In this document: one piece after another, positions 31,001 to 43,000 of the stretch
Layout of the letters: each line of letters begins with the position of its first letter
Position numbering within the stretch: position 1 is the first letter of the stretch
Source of the DNA: Sorghum bicolor
Taxonomy: Eukaryota; Streptophyta; Magnoliopsida; Poales; Poaceae
Reading direction: 5' to 3'
NCBI RefSeq assembly: GCF_000003195.3
Contig: NC_012870.2
Coordinates: 53,216,049 to 53,280,048 of the forward strand
Length of the DNA: 64,000 bases
Made by a program: the position numbers and the translations under genes
Notes under the pieces: generated by a model
Told to the model about the DNA's origin: nothing
Database searches by the model: none
What the model saw: only the letters and a program-made list of their open reading frames with translations

Positions 31001-31255
31001 CGAACAGCAAAGTACCTCGCGGCAGTCAGGCGATACCACAACAGGAATGTCAAGGACCGTTCCTTCGTGGCCGGCGACCTGGTACTTAGGTGGAGAACAA
31101 GCCAAGAGGGAATGCACAAGCTCTCCACCCCCTGGGAAGGACCCTTCATGGTCGCCGAAGTCACACGACCCACGTCCTACAGATTGGCATACCCAGACAG
31201 GACACGCGTGCCTAACTCTTGGCATATAGACAAACTCCGACGATTTTACCCATAA
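28070..31255 (+). pseudogene. Tat-type pol: reverse transcriptase, RNase H, archaeal-type RNase H, integrase, with in-frame stops
   Basis: It continues the gag frame but is cut by TAA at 28286-28288 and TGA at 30902-30904. Domains: reverse transcriptase (FLDCYSGYHQI, YVDD at 28654-28665, FGLKNAGATYQR); first RNase H (about 29000-29420); second, plant-type RNase H (FFDGSLNINGAGAG, EYEACLHGI, YGDSALVINQ, ADALSKLG, about 29510-29880); integrase with HHCC (30200-30340) and catalytic core (WGLDMIGPF, TDLGTQFTG, GQVERANG); and a C-terminal GPF-type domain (GDLVLRW, EGPFMVAEV). The residue after the second integrase Asp is Leu, where many Gypsy integrases have Asn or Arg. Domain motifs are otherwise intact, so decay is recent. 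Confidence 0.9.
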
Positions 31256-31532
31256 GTTCTAATAACTTTCGCTTGTAAATATCTTATAATTGTCAATAAT
31301 AAAGTTTTCTATTTTTTGCCCATACTTTGTTGCACGCAGAACTCTTGGCAAACCTTCTGCAATGGAAGCTCCTAGCGACTACAAAGTCGAATACGGTGAC
31401 ACGTCACTCAAAAAATTGTACAACGCTCAAAATAACAGTCATGACAAAAGCAAACTTTATTACAAACTTTACATACAAAGTTTACAATAAATACCCTGAC
31501 GGGCAGATGCTAGTCTATTCCTACAGACTACC
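31256..31532. other. Convergent 3' ends of E2 pol and the antisense gene
   Basis: AT-rich spacer with AATAAA-type sequence on the plus strand (AATAATAAAG, about 31294-31303) just after the pol stop. No frame of note. The two genes converge here. Confidence 0.5.
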
Positions 31533-34500
31533 CTATCGGCCTAACTGCTCGGGCTGATCACCCGTTTGGCCCTGTTGCCCGGACGAAGGGGTCGGGGCCA
31601 CCGGCGCCTGGCTGGTCGAGACCGCAGGCGTCGACCGCCCATCTCCCGCAACGGACGCGCCCGACAGCTCCCTGGCCGACCTGTCTGAGCCTGGCTGGTT
31701 GGGGGGAGTGGCCGTTCCGCACAGATTGATGTCGCCGATCACCATCGACGACAAGTCCAACAGACCACCCCGAAGCTCGTCCGCCTCCTGCGGGCCGACC
31801 TCCTTGGGGTACCCCTTCTCCAGCCTGGACAAGTCGACCAGGGGGTAGTGGGTGCGCACCATGCTAAGGACATGCGCGCCAGCGAACTCCCCAGCGTCCT
31901 TCACAAATTGTTGGAGCCAGTCCCACGCCCGTTGCGCCTTCTCCACCGGAGTCAACTTCGGCGTGCGGGGCTGGCTCTCCGGGAGCTCGGGACTGATCAG
32001 ATCCAGGACCGGGGATACTCCCTTCCAGATCTTACAACAGTTGACCTTCCAGGAGTCCCGGTCATTGACCAGCTCATCCAGGTGTTTCTTGGCGTTCACC
32101 TTGAGCACTGCAAGTCAAGCAGGACGTTATCTTCGACATATCAAAAAACAAAGGGGGTGACAAGGGGCAGATAACGAGGCGATGCGTATTACTAGATAAC
32201 TCCCGGTCCTTATGACCCAACTCCTCTCCAGTTCGACGCCCGGACTCCAGCGCACCAACGAGCTCTTGGCTGAGCTGCTCCTTCTCCTGTCGGAGGCGCG
32301 TCACCTCCTCCTCCAGGTCTAAATGAATCATAACCTGGTCAGCAAAGCAAACTACACAGATACACGCAGGTGCTCGAAGGGCGTGACTAACCTTCTCGAT
32401 GACGGTACTGGTCGGCCAAGCGACGGGTAAGCTCGAGACGATGCTCCTCTTGGGCATTCATCTCGGCCACTTTCTCCCCAACCTCCGATCGCAGCCGGTC
32501 CACCTCCGCGGCCAGGGCCTTGTTCTCGGCCACAACGCCTTCTATCTGGTCGAAGCACCGTTTCCGGTACTTCGCCGTTTTCATCGCACCCTACAAAACG
32601 AACATTGACAACCAAGCAAGACAACGCACAGAATGTACAACAGCGTAAAGAACCGCTTACCTTGACTTTGTCGACGAGGCGTTTGGCCACGCGCTCGACC
32701 CTGGCGGCCTCCTCGGTCTCGGCGAGCTCCTCATGCCCGATGAAGTGATCCCCGCGTTGGCGCCACACATACACGTGTTGGCGGCCATCGCGGGGACGAC
32801 CTTCAATCTCCTCCACCTCGTCATCGGAGGCCGCCTGGGTTTCCTCTTCAACCCTCGTATTGCCCCCAGTAGCAGTCGAAGGCATTACTGGCCCCCGGGC
32901 CAGACCCGGGGATCCTACAGTCGAAGCGGCCCCTGCTCGGGTCGGCGTGGGGACTTCGCTCTCCTCGGCGGGAGGAGGGGTCGGGGTTCTCCCCTCCCTT
33001 TCTGTGGCGTTCGCTGGGGGAGGTGCCTCTGTAGCCTCCACAGCCCTGGCCGGGCTGCTCGCCGTGGTCGGTGCTGCGGTAGGGGGCTCCTCGGTGCTCA
33101 CAGGCACGGCTGCAGTCGCAGGCTGCTCTATGGTCTGCGGCGCCGCGTCTTCAGCAGCGCAGGCAGGTTCACCCGTCCCCTGGCCGGCGGCATGGCCGGG
33201 GTTGACATCCGACGCCGCGCTAAAAGAACAAAAGTATAATAAAAAAAAGCCAAAATACGTAAGTCGAACACTTATAGGTCCGATCGACGGTGGGTCGCGG
33301 TGAACCTCCTCCTCGTCCGGCCAGCTGGCACCTGCGCTCCCATCTCGACAACGCGCGGTGCAGGAGAGTCGCTGGCCACCCGATCAGTAGTGGCCGGCGC
33401 ACTATCTGGGCGGCTCCGAGGACGTCGAACTAGCGACGGTGCGGCCTCCTCGTCGGCGTCGTCGTCAACGATCCGCATGAGCCGACGGCGCTTTGGCGCT
33501 TGGCTGCTCTCTGCCGGCAGTGTCGTCGCCGGCGACGGATCCGCAGGCATTGGCCTTTTCCCCGCCACCCTTTCCTCGGTGGTCGGGACAGGGCAGGCTT
33601 GTTCCTCCTCACTGCTGGTGTAATGAGTACACCGAGCAGCGTCCTCCTCTGGCGGGACTTCTCCCGCAGGATTCTCCATCCCCGGTGCCAGTGATACATA
33701 CACTGTGCACCGGTCGACATCGCCGATCTGCAAAAGCAACAAAGATGAGTCAGCTGCAGACAATATAAGAATGCTAAAACAAAATAATCTGCAACATACC
33801 TTTGGTGCTGGTCGTCCTAACTTGAAGGCTTGCACCCGATCACTGCCACGGATGAAGCCTCCGTCCGCGAAGTTGAACAGCTCGTTCAACAGCTGCTGTA
33901 CCTCCGCCTTCTCCAAGATCTCCGGTCGCATCCTGGTCGGGTCCACGCTTCCGGCATACTCGTACGCCGAGTGCACCCTCTTCTGGCAGGGCATCACCCG
34001 ACGATAAATGAAGTTGCCGACAACGCCAAGCCCGTCCAGGCGCGACCAGTCGATCAGCTTCATGAGATCCGCCACTTGACCGTCGAACTCCGGGCGGTCG
34101 GTCCAGCTCACCCTCTTCTCAGGAATGTATCCCACGTCGCAGAACGTGGAGCTGCCCGGTTCCTCCCTGATGTAAAACCACTTCTATACCATTCGGTCAA
34201 GGAAGTGTTCCATGGACAGTGCAGGTAGCGGTTCTTCATTCCATCACGAAGGTTGAGGTATACTCCACCTGCAATCCTTGGAGCCTCCAACCGCTCCCTT
34301 TTTCCTCAAGCAGAAAAGATAACGAAAAAGATCGAAGTGCGGCTCTATACCAACATAGGCCTCGCACAGATGAATAAAAGTGGAGATAAGGAGAATTGAG
34401 TTCGGGTGCAGATTGCAAATCCCGATCTCATAATACAAAAGAATACCTTGAAGAAAAGGATGAACAGGAACCCCAAAGCCCCTCTTAATGAAATCTTCGA

Positions 34501-34687
34501 ACACGACGATCTCACCGGCACGAGGGTCGGGGAAGCTCTCCCCTTCCGGCGCTCTCCAGCCGCCGAGCTCCGAGCTATGCAGGAGTCCCATCTCGACGAG
34601 GTCACCGAGGGACTTGTTGGTGCTGCGGGACTTTTTCCACTCCCTGGCCATCAGTTCGGCCCTCTTCTTGGAGTCGCTCTTCGCCAT
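31533..34687 (-). pseudogene. Antisense, apparently spliced gene with 'putative gypsy type transposon' (Transposase_28) domain
   Basis: Read on the minus strand from ATG 34687. The first exon has the domain common in grass Tat elements (VPVHPFLQGILLYYEIGICNLHPNSI..., HLCEAYVGIEPHFDLFRYLF). The frame then shifts near 34280 and again near 34195 before GYIPEKRVSW (34135), so this copy is broken. Later exons are split by introns with good signals, for example AAAG|GTATGT with TTTTGCAG at about 33799/33730, CAAG|GTAAGC at about 32660, and TTTTAG before 33218. The C-terminal half is acidic, Pro/Thr-rich and then coiled-coil-like (RLRQEKEQLSQELV). Function is unknown; such antisense additional ORFs are known from Grande- and RIRE2-type elements. 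Confidence 0.75.
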
Positions 34688-34797
34688 TGGAGGTGAGGAA
34701 GTGGACTTGGGTTACGAAGATGAAGGTGATTGAAGGAGGCAAAAGAGGAAGGCCTGATGGCAATGGCAGGGTAAGCAGTGCAGGCGGATCTGTCCCT

Positions 34798-34806
34798 CTC
34801 TTATAA
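34798..34806 (-). promoter_or_regulatory. TATA box for the antisense gene of E2
   Basis: The minus strand reads GGTTATAAGAGAGGG about 110 bp upstream of the antisense ATG, in a GC-rich context, with no open frame between. Spacing is right for a plant TATA box and transcription start, so the antisense gene seems to have its own promoter independent of the LTRs. Confidence 0.5.
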
Positions 34807-35084
34807 CCTGCAGCTCCACCCCTCCCACTTCCTGTATTCTCAGGAAGTGGGCGGGCCATGCGGCGGATGCGGCGTTTCGGTTTTCAATGATTATAGACAA
34901 TTAATGCGGAGGAGTTTTCGTACCAATTGATGGTTTCCTTTTTTTGAACCACGCAAAGGGCGGCTGCACAGTTGCCAGGCGCAACTTTTCATGCATCCAT
35001 CTGACACACCATCAGAAGGTCTCGTCACGTCAACTTTAAATGGAAAGATTTTTTCAAAAACAAGAAGACAAATATGGCAGAGAG

Positions 35085-35420
35085 TCAACAGTCCGGGGAC
35101 TGGTCGTCCAGTCTATCAACTCGGACGCCAAGGAATGCACCGACCACCGAGCACTTGATGCTCGGGGACTGGTCGCCCAGTCCATCAACTCGGACGCCAA
35201 GGACTGCACCGACCACCGAGCACTTGTTGCTTGGGGACTGGTCGCCCAGTCCATCAACTCGGACGCCAAGGACTGCACCGACCACCGAGCACTTGTTGCT
35301 TGGGGACTGGTCGCCCAGTCTATCAACTCGGACGCCAAGGACTGCACCGACCACTGAGCATTTGATGCTCGGGGACTGGTCGCCCAGTCTATCAGCTCCG
35401 AACTTTAATATATCGCACCG
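35085..35420 (+). repeat. 69-bp tandem repeat array in E2
   Basis: The marker CAACTCGGACGCCAAG starts at 35117, 35186, 35255 and 35324, with a fifth diverged unit at 35393: an exact 69-bp period. Each unit contains GGGGACTGGTCGCCCAGTC and CACCGACCACCGAGCAC. Because 69 is divisible by three, every frame that lacks a stop stays open through the array on both strands, which creates spurious long frames. Confidence 0.95.
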
Positions 35421-35529
35421 ACCACTGAGCGCTCGATGCTTGGGGATTGGCCGTCAAACAATTGTACACCCGAGGACTGGTCGATTAGTCTATTCAATTG
35501 GTGATGAACTAGTAAATTCAATTTTAATT

Positions 35530-35993
35530 TTTTAGACCTTGCTACAAGGCTCATACTTCGCCTTCCAGCAAGCTCGGGGACTACATCGGTACGATGCATC
35601 TGGCGATGCATCTCAGTTTTAGAATTTCTTTGAGGACTTTTCTTTTGACCCTGGCACCACGTGCCTACGTCACCTACTACCAGGCTTGGGGACTAAGTGG
35701 GCACACTTCACCTTGCGGTGAATATGCTTGCTTTTTTGAGGTTTATACTTTTCTTAAAAGTAAAGTGGGCACACTTCACCAGGAAAGAAATCTTTTTTAA
35801 TTTAGAGCACCACGCATTCTTCGAACAATCAGCTTCTTCGATGTCAATATTGAACAACTGTCTTTTGAGTTGGTCAAAGTACTGTCGCAACTGTTTGGGC
35901 GACTCTTTTGTTTACTGAAGATGTCAAGCCTCACTGATCGAAGAAGCTCAAGACGACGTGTTACATCACAATACATGGTGCTCGGGGACTAGC
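35530..35993 (+). other. E2 3' conserved end with polypurine-type tract
   Basis: Non-coding, but closely matched to E1 9037-9491 (ACCTTGCTACAAGGCTCATA, GATGCATCTGGCGATGCATC, GTGGGCACACTTCACC). It ends GCTCGGGGACTAGC right before the LTR, the likely plus-strand priming site. The GATGCATCTGGCGATGCATC segment is a small palindrome. Confidence 0.75.
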
Positions 35994-36452
35994 TGTGGGG
36001 GTATAGACCCCTATACCCTTACGGCTAGACTTGGGCCAGGAGGCTTGGCCCATTACGAGACAAGCTCAAGGTCTGATCCGACAGCTTGGAGTTTCGTGCA
36101 AGGAAACAAGACGTGGAGATCAAACAGGATTCTACTCGGTTAGAATAGGAATTGATATCGAACTATCTATGGCAATTGTAACCGACTAGGATTAGTTTCC
36201 AGATCTGTAACCCTGTCCTCCGGACTATATAAGGAGAGGCAAGGGACCCCCCTAGGACATCATATTCTCTCAACACAAATCAATACAATCAGACGCAGGA
36301 CGTAGGTATTACGCCAATTTGGCGGCCGAACCTGGATAAAAGCTTGTCCGTGTCTTGCGTCACCATCGAGTTCGTAGTTTGCGCACCGTCTACCGATAAA
36401 CTACTACCGTGGGTATACCCCAAGGTAGACTGCCGACCAGCTTTCGTCGACA
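35994..36452 (+). repeat. E2 right LTR
   Basis: 459 bp, TATA box at 36226-36233, followed by target duplication CTAGC (36453-36457). Confidence 0.95.
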
Positions 36453-36769
36453 CTAGCCACATTGGTGCTAAGGATGGTATATTGGCAACTCCGATTGGTA
36501 TCACGCTTCAAAGGTCCATTCTATATACTTTAGCACCATTTTGGTAGTAATAAATCTCCCAAAATTCCAATTCATGCATATGTGCAAACTTGAACCAAAC
36601 TCATGGAAGCACATATGTAGGGGGGAGCTAGTACTACCAAAACCGAAATTGAAATGTTTGTCCAACCTTGTCTCATGATTAAAATGCTTTGGACAAGCAA
36701 TTCAAGTTCATTATGATTTCATTTCATATCTTTGTGTTGGTTGTCATCAATTACCAAAAAGGGGGAGAT
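36453..36769 (+). other. Copia B 3' non-coding region, second part, with polypurine tract
   Basis: It resumes Copia B after E2. No frame of note. It ends with AAAAAGGGGGAGAT (36756-36769) adjoining the right LTR, the plus-strand primer site. Confidence 0.85.
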
Positions 36770-38662
36770 TGAAAGCCCAAGTTTGGTTTTGGTAATTAAT
36801 GACACCAAGTTGCTAATGCCTTGTGTTTAAGTAATTTGAGTTAGGCATAGCAACACATGTGATGAAGGTGCATGGTGGCATGGAAAGATGGCCACATGAT
36901 TACAAAGAGATGAAGCATGATGTGGAGATCATGATGATAGACAAGGGAGAAAGTGAACAAGGCAAAGGTACAAACATAGGGTTTCACTTTTGCCGGTCTA
37001 AGATGAGTAGAGAAGTGATTGACCGGGTTTAGGATAAATAGCCGACTATCAAGAGGGAAAATCACGGTCATCTCTCGAATCAAGTGCAACTAGGTCCATA
37101 TCTTGAGCATATGCATTAGGATGTAGTAAAGTGCTAACTTGAATCCTTGATAAAAATATTTGTGAAAATGCTAACACACTTGCACAAGTGTTGTGACACT
37201 TTAGTGTTGGCACATGGAAGCAAGGGTAGAAGTTGAGAAACTTTTCGCGCAGGCTTTCAGGCCGGACGCGTCCGGTATGAGGTCGGACGCGTCCGAGTTG
37301 AGGCACCGGACGCGGAAACAGTTTTTGCGTAGAGTCCGGTGTGCCTCGTCCGGTGAGTTCGTTTCTCGGTGAAACTCTCTGAGTTTGCGTCCGGTGCACA
37401 CCGGACGCGTCCGGTGTGAACTAGGATGCGTCCGAGTTAGCGTCCGGTGCAAACTCCTCTTGCAGAGCTCTCTGGGTGTGAGTCCGGTGCACACCGGACC
37501 GTCCGGTGTGTGCGTCCGGTGTGGCGACCGGTGTTGGCTCAAGTTTGCGACGCTCTCTGAGTTTGGGTCCGGTGCGCACCGGACGCGTCCGGTGTGACAC
37601 CGGACGCGTCCGGTATTTCAAAAGTGAGAGTCCGGTGCCTTGTCAGTTTCAGAGGCAACGGCTACTTTCTTAACGGTCAAGAGCACCGGACGCTAGTCTG
37701 GTCAATACAGGACGCGTCCGGTGTGAACTAGGCCGCGTCCGGTGTGGTCGACTGCAGAACACTAAAAACGGCTAACGACTAGTTTTTTGTGGGTGCTTAT
37801 AAATAGTTGGTGGCCGGCTTTGGGGGGTTCTCTCTTGCACTTTTGAATACTTGAGGCATACTTTGAGCTAGAGAACACTCCCCCCACTCATCTCCTTGCT
37901 TGATTGCTAATCCTAGTGAGATTGAGTGAGATTCAAGTGCATTGCTTTGAGAGTTGCATTTAGTGGCACTTGATTCTTGAGTTTGCTGCAGATTTCTTAT
38001 TACTCTTGGGTGTTTCCCGACGCCCTAGACGGCTTGGAGCAGCGGTGGTGTTGAGCTCGTGATTGGAGATTGTTTCGAGCCTCGCCAAGTGATTTGTGAG
38101 GGGTTCTTGAGCCTTCCCCGCGGGAGATCGCAATTGGCTACTCTAGTGGATTGCTCGTGGCTTGGAGGATCCCCATCTTGTGAGTGGATGTGCGGCACCC
38201 GCTAAGGGTTTGGCTTTGGATTGCCAATTAGCTCATGATCCATCAAGTGGGTGTATCGCCATAACGAGGAGTAGCTTGCCGGGAAGCAAGTGAACCTCGG
38301 TAAAAAATCTTATGTCATTTCTTGCCGAGGATTCTCTTGTGATTGTGAGTGATTGGGTGGTTATATCTCTACTCTACAACGTTGGTATAACAATCACTCT
38401 CCACTCCTTTACTTACTTGTATACCTTGCTAGCTGTTTAGCTTGTTTAGTTTAGTCTTCTTGTTTAGGAGTGTTACTAGCCTTCTTTTATTGTTGTGCTT
38501 TAGTGTTTAGCCTTGTACTAGTTTGTATAGCTGGCTTGCATAGCTTAGTTGAGCTAGTGCTAGATTTGCTTCGCCATTTGTTGTACTAACTCGCTTGCTT
38601 AGTGAAGTTTGTAGAAATTTTAATTAGGCTATTCACCCCCCTCTAGCCATTTGGACCTTTCA
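36770..38662 (+). repeat. Copia B right LTR
   Basis: 1893 bp, TATA box TATAAATA at 37798-37805. It has more complete ACCGGACGCGTCCGGT palindromes (about 37255-37745) than the left LTR; four insertions or deletions of about 20 bp each account for the 80-bp length difference. Confidence 0.95.
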
Positions 38663-38941
38663 AAGTGGCAAAAACCATCCTAATAACCCACACCAAGTCA
38701 TGGTAGGCTTACATATCAGCACACATGTGGCGCGTGACATACTTTTGTCACTCTTCGCTTAGTTATCTACTATTTATGTCGAGTTCATATTTAGTTGATT
38801 TCTTATATAAGACTAAATAGCGTTGTACCTAACATTCAATATGAACCTTAAAGTTTATTTGATTTATTTAGTTGAATAAAAATACGCCACTAATTAGAAT
38901 CCAACATTTCATAGGATTGCCTATTAACCAGCAAGAGCAAG
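38663..38941. other. Unique flank between Copia B and CACTA2
   Basis: It begins with the Copia target copy AAGTG and ends AAG before the CACTA2 terminus. No gene or family recognised. It was joined to 16458-16572 before the Copia insertion. Confidence 0.6.
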
Positions 38942-39220
38942 CACTAGTACACAAAGGTTCTAAGCCGGCTGGGGTAAAACATTTGCACGGGCGGTTTTAA
39001 TTATAATGCGCCTATGTTGTAAATTTGTACGGCCAGAATTGAAAACCGTCTGTATAAAAGGCTCAGTACAGGCGGTTATTGTAAGAAAACCGCTTGTGTA
39101 AATGGTTTATTTACAGCCTGTGTAAATCTATTAACACAGGCGGTTCAGTTATGTGAACTGCCTATGTTAATAGATTTACACAGGCGGTTCACATAACAAA
39201 CCGTCTGTGATTTATCTTCC

Positions 39221-40018
39221 TATAAATACCTCCAGCCCCCCTTCTTCCTCCTCGGGCAGAACTGTAGCTCGCAGCCACCTTCCATTGCAGCCCATCTTGG
39301 ATGTCCAGATTTTCCAAAATACAAGGGGGAGGTTTTGATCTTCATTTCTTGGAAGGAGGTGGCTAAGAAAGGTTAGTTGATGCCTCTAATGCCTCTTTTT
39401 GTGCCCCTTGCTCAATTTGAGCTACTTTTTGGATCTAGGGTTTCACCATGAGAGGGAGAGAGTAGAATAGCTAGGTATAGTCTATATTTGCTGAAATGAG
39501 GTTGCTTAAGATGGTTAGATGATGTCTTTCCTCTCTTCTTTTTTATGTTTCCTTCTCTAATTAGTGAATCCAAGAAATATATATGTAGTAGTTTCCATGA
39601 ATGGTGTTTTCATGCTTGGGAAGAGAGAGAAAGATAAGTTTTCTTTTTAGTTTTTTAAATTATATTGTTTAGGATGTTATTTTTATGTAAAATTGGTTTA
39701 ATTGTGCAATAAGCATTTTTCATGTATGAGGTTGCTTAAGATGTTTCCTCTCCTCTCACCATTTCCATGTTTCCTTCTCAAATTTATTTTAGTGATATAA
39801 AGATATATATTTAGTTTCAATCAACAGTGTTTTTGTACCTTGTCAATTTGATTTAGTTGTTAGGTGTTCTTTTTTGAATTATTACTTAGGGTTTTGTCTA
39901 TATTTTTGATACTTGTTTTACTTTTTCAATTTGATTTAATTGTTAGATGTTCTTTTATTTTTGATAACAAATATTCCTAGACAATATTTCAATTAATTTA
40001 CTAATTTTTCAACAGGTC
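39221..40018 (+). promoter_or_regulatory. CACTA2 promoter, leader exon and leader intron
   Basis: TATA box TATAAATA at 39221-39228, right after the last subterminal repeat. The leader exon ends at GAAAG|GTTAGT (about 39371), followed by a 640-bp AT-rich intron ending TTTTTCAACAG (about 40016), immediately before the transposase start region. The architecture matches CACTA-L. Confidence 0.55.
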
Positions 40019-43000
40019 ATGATGTGACTAGATCCATCATATATACCCGAGGTGCATAGGTTTGTCGATGCCGCTAAGAACCATGCTTTGTGAACAAAGA
40101 CGAAGCATATATATTGTCCATGCTACGACTGCAGAAATATTCTTCTATTTGAAGATACTGAAGTAATCATTTCTCATCTAGTCTGCCGAAGATTTATGAA
40201 TGATTACTTGATTTGGACAAAGCATGGAGAGGGTAGCTCAGTGCCTTATATAGTTGGGGACCCAGCACACATCGACATCGATGGTCCAGGCATGCCTGCT
40301 GATTAGTTTTTCCACGACACACCCCACAGTGAACATGTTGTGCCAAATGTTACCACTGGTGGATTTGCTAAGGGAAATGATGGTGCAAGAACTCTTGTCT
40401 TACCAAATGATATGGTTGCGGAAGATGCAGAATTCTTGGAGGCAATGTTGCGTCGTCATACTGAACCATCAATGTTATTAATGAAAGGGATGGAGGCCTT
40501 GAAGAAGGAAGCAGAAGAGCCTTTGTATGATCAGTCTAAAGGTTGTACCAAAGAGTACACAACGTTGCGAGCTATGCTAAAATTGTTGATGGCATAAGCC
40601 AGGTATGGTTTTTCTGATGCTGGATTCGATGTGTTCTTAAGTATTATCGGCAATATGCTTCCAAAGGTGAACAAAGTGCCTGCTAACACGTACTATGCGA
40701 AAAAGCTCATCAGTCCGCTGACTATGGGTGTCAAGAAGATCCATGCGTGTAGAAATCATTGTATCCTGTACCGAGGTGATGATTACAAGGACTTGGATAG
40801 TTGTCCAAAGTGTGGTGCAAGTCGGTACAAGACAAACAAAGACTATCGAGAGGATTGTGCTACCTCCATGTGTAAAGCAGGGAAGAAGCGAAAGAAGGCC
40901 CAAAAGAACACCCAACAGAGTTCAAAACCCATGAGCAAAGATAAAGAAGAGGTTGACTATTATGCGCAGAAAAAGATTCCTACTTTAGTGATATGGTACC
41001 TTCCAGTGGCAGATCTACTGAGGAGTTTGTTTTCTAACCCTAAGGATGCAAAACTTATGAGTTGCCATGCTTCTGATGAGCACAAAAATGATGGCAAGCT
41101 TCGCCATCCAGCCGATGGAATGCAGTTGCAAGATTTCAATGACAACCACCGAGACTTTGCCAGCGAACCAAGGAATGTTAGGTTCGCACTGTGTACAGAT
41201 GGAATGAATCCATTTGCTGAGAGGAGCAGCAAGCATAGCACATGGTCGGTGATTCTCACCATCTACAACCTCCCTCGATGGTTGATGCAGAAGCGAAAAT
41301 ACCTTTTGCTAACCATACTTATCTCTGGACCAGTCCAACCTGGAGTTGACATGGAAGTTTTCTTGGAGCCATTGATGGAGGAGATGAAAATGTTATGGGA
41401 AAAAGGTGTTCAAATGTTGGACGAGTATCGCAAAGATTCATTCACGCTAAGAGCAATTATTTTTGTTATGATCAACGATTACCCTTCTCTCTTTATTTTA
41501 ACAGGGCAATTCAAGGGAAAGGTTGGTTGCGTGGTGTGCATAAATGGAACCCATTACGTGTCCCTTAATGCATCTAAGAAGATAGTGTACATGAGGCATA
41601 GACGTTTCTTATTGAAAGGACACAAGTACCGCCTAAAAATGATGGATAAGTACTTTGACTATAATGATGAAAGAAACTCAGATGCACCATTAGGTAATAG
41701 CAAAGGCCATAGAGTTTTCAAAATAGTGAGCAACATTAAATTTGTGTTTGGAAAGAAGACAAAGGATGGAAAAACAAGAAAGGATGTCAAATCAACTCCA
41801 GGGGCAACATTCAAGAAGAAGTCCATTTTCTTCAAGTATTTGCCATACTAGAAAGACTTGGAAGTACGACACGCGATCGATGGTATGCACGTCCAAAAGA
41901 ATGTGTTCGAAAGTCTAATTGGCACATTGCTAGACATCAAGACCAAGACAAAGGAAAGACTCAATTCACGCTTTGACATGGTGCAGTTAGGCATAAAAAA
42001 GAGCTTCATCCTGATCTTCAAGAAAATGGGAAGTACCATCTCCCAGCAGCAAGCTACAACCTCAACATAGATGAGAAACATGTGATGTGTGAGTGGTTGA
42101 AGAAATTGAAAGTCCCATCTGGATTCTGCTCTAGCATATGGAGTACTTTTGTGTCAATGAAAGAACTAGCACTCACCAACTACAACTCACATGATTGTCA
42201 TGTCATGCTGACTACTTTCCTCCATATTGCAATAAGTATTCTTAAAGATGGCAGTCACACGATTGTGCTACTTTTTCAACAAGATCACACAAAAGGTAAT
42301 TGACCGTGATGAGTTAGAATCCCTTCAGGAATTCGCAGTGGAAACAGTGTTACAGTTTAAGATGTGTTTCCCCCCATCATTCTTTGATATCATGGTGCAC
42401 CTTGTGGTGCACTTGGTTCCACAAATACAGGCACTGGGTCCCATGTACCTGCATGAAATGTGGACGTATGAGCGTTTTATGTCAATACTAAATGGCTATG
42501 TATCAACTCGTGCTCGTCCCGAGGCGTCCATGATAGAGGGGTATTGTACCGAGAGGCGATTGAATCCGGAGGAAGATTCTACAATAATGTCCTAAAAGAC
42601 CAGGTTGCAATAGGTTTGCCTCCGTCAAGACATAAGGGTAGGCTACATGGATATGGGAGGATTGGACGGAAATCATTCATCCCAACAGATTACAATACAG
42701 TACTTGAGGCACATCACATCATCTTACATCAGCTCTCATAATGGAGCATTTAATTGAACAACACATGAATGAGCTTCGAGAACATAATCCCAGGCAAACA
42801 GAGGATTGGGTAATGAAGGAACACAAGAAATAGTTGTACACATGGCTAAGGGAGAAGGACATTCCATATGGGTAAACAGTTGAGAAACAAACCATCAAGG
42901 CTTTGGCATCTGGACCATCACGCCAAGTCATAACATGGCAAACCTATGACATAAGTGGATTCACATTTCATACCAAGTCCAAGGACCAAAAGAGCATGAC

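Larger units (their letters stand above)
24417..36452 (+). mobile_element. E2: Tat-lineage Ty3-gypsy retrotransposon with antisense gene
   Basis: 12,036 bp with a perfect CTAGC duplication (24412-24416 and 36453-36457), inserted in the 3' region of Copia B. LTRs are 24417-24874 and 35994-36452. The gag-pol frame (24923-31255) has a second, plant-type RNase H after the retroviral one, which defines the Tat lineage, and no chromodomain. Between pol and the right LTR lies a long antisense gene (31533-34687) and a 69-bp tandem array. Three in-frame stops in pol make this copy defective. Confidence 0.95.
16573..38662 (+). mobile_element. Copia B: SIRE/Maximus-type Ty1-copia retrotransposon, split by E2
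   Basis: LTRs are 16573-18385 and 36770-38662, beginning TGAAAGCCC and ending ACCTTTCA, with a perfect AAGTG duplication outside. The initiator-Met primer site TGGTATCGGAGC lies at 18388-18399. A polypurine tract (AAAAAGGGGGAGAT, 36756-36769) precedes the right LTR. Without E2 and its duplication the element is about 10.05 kb, in the range of SIRE-type elements. Gag carries a nonsense mutation and integrase a small in-frame deletion, so this copy is not functional by itself. Confidence 0.95.

Noticed and set aside
35040..35535. Overlapping 90-150 residue frames on both strands with perfect internal repeats
   Set aside because: They arise because the 69-bp unit is divisible by three and lacks stops; the array is non-coding 3' sequence of E2.
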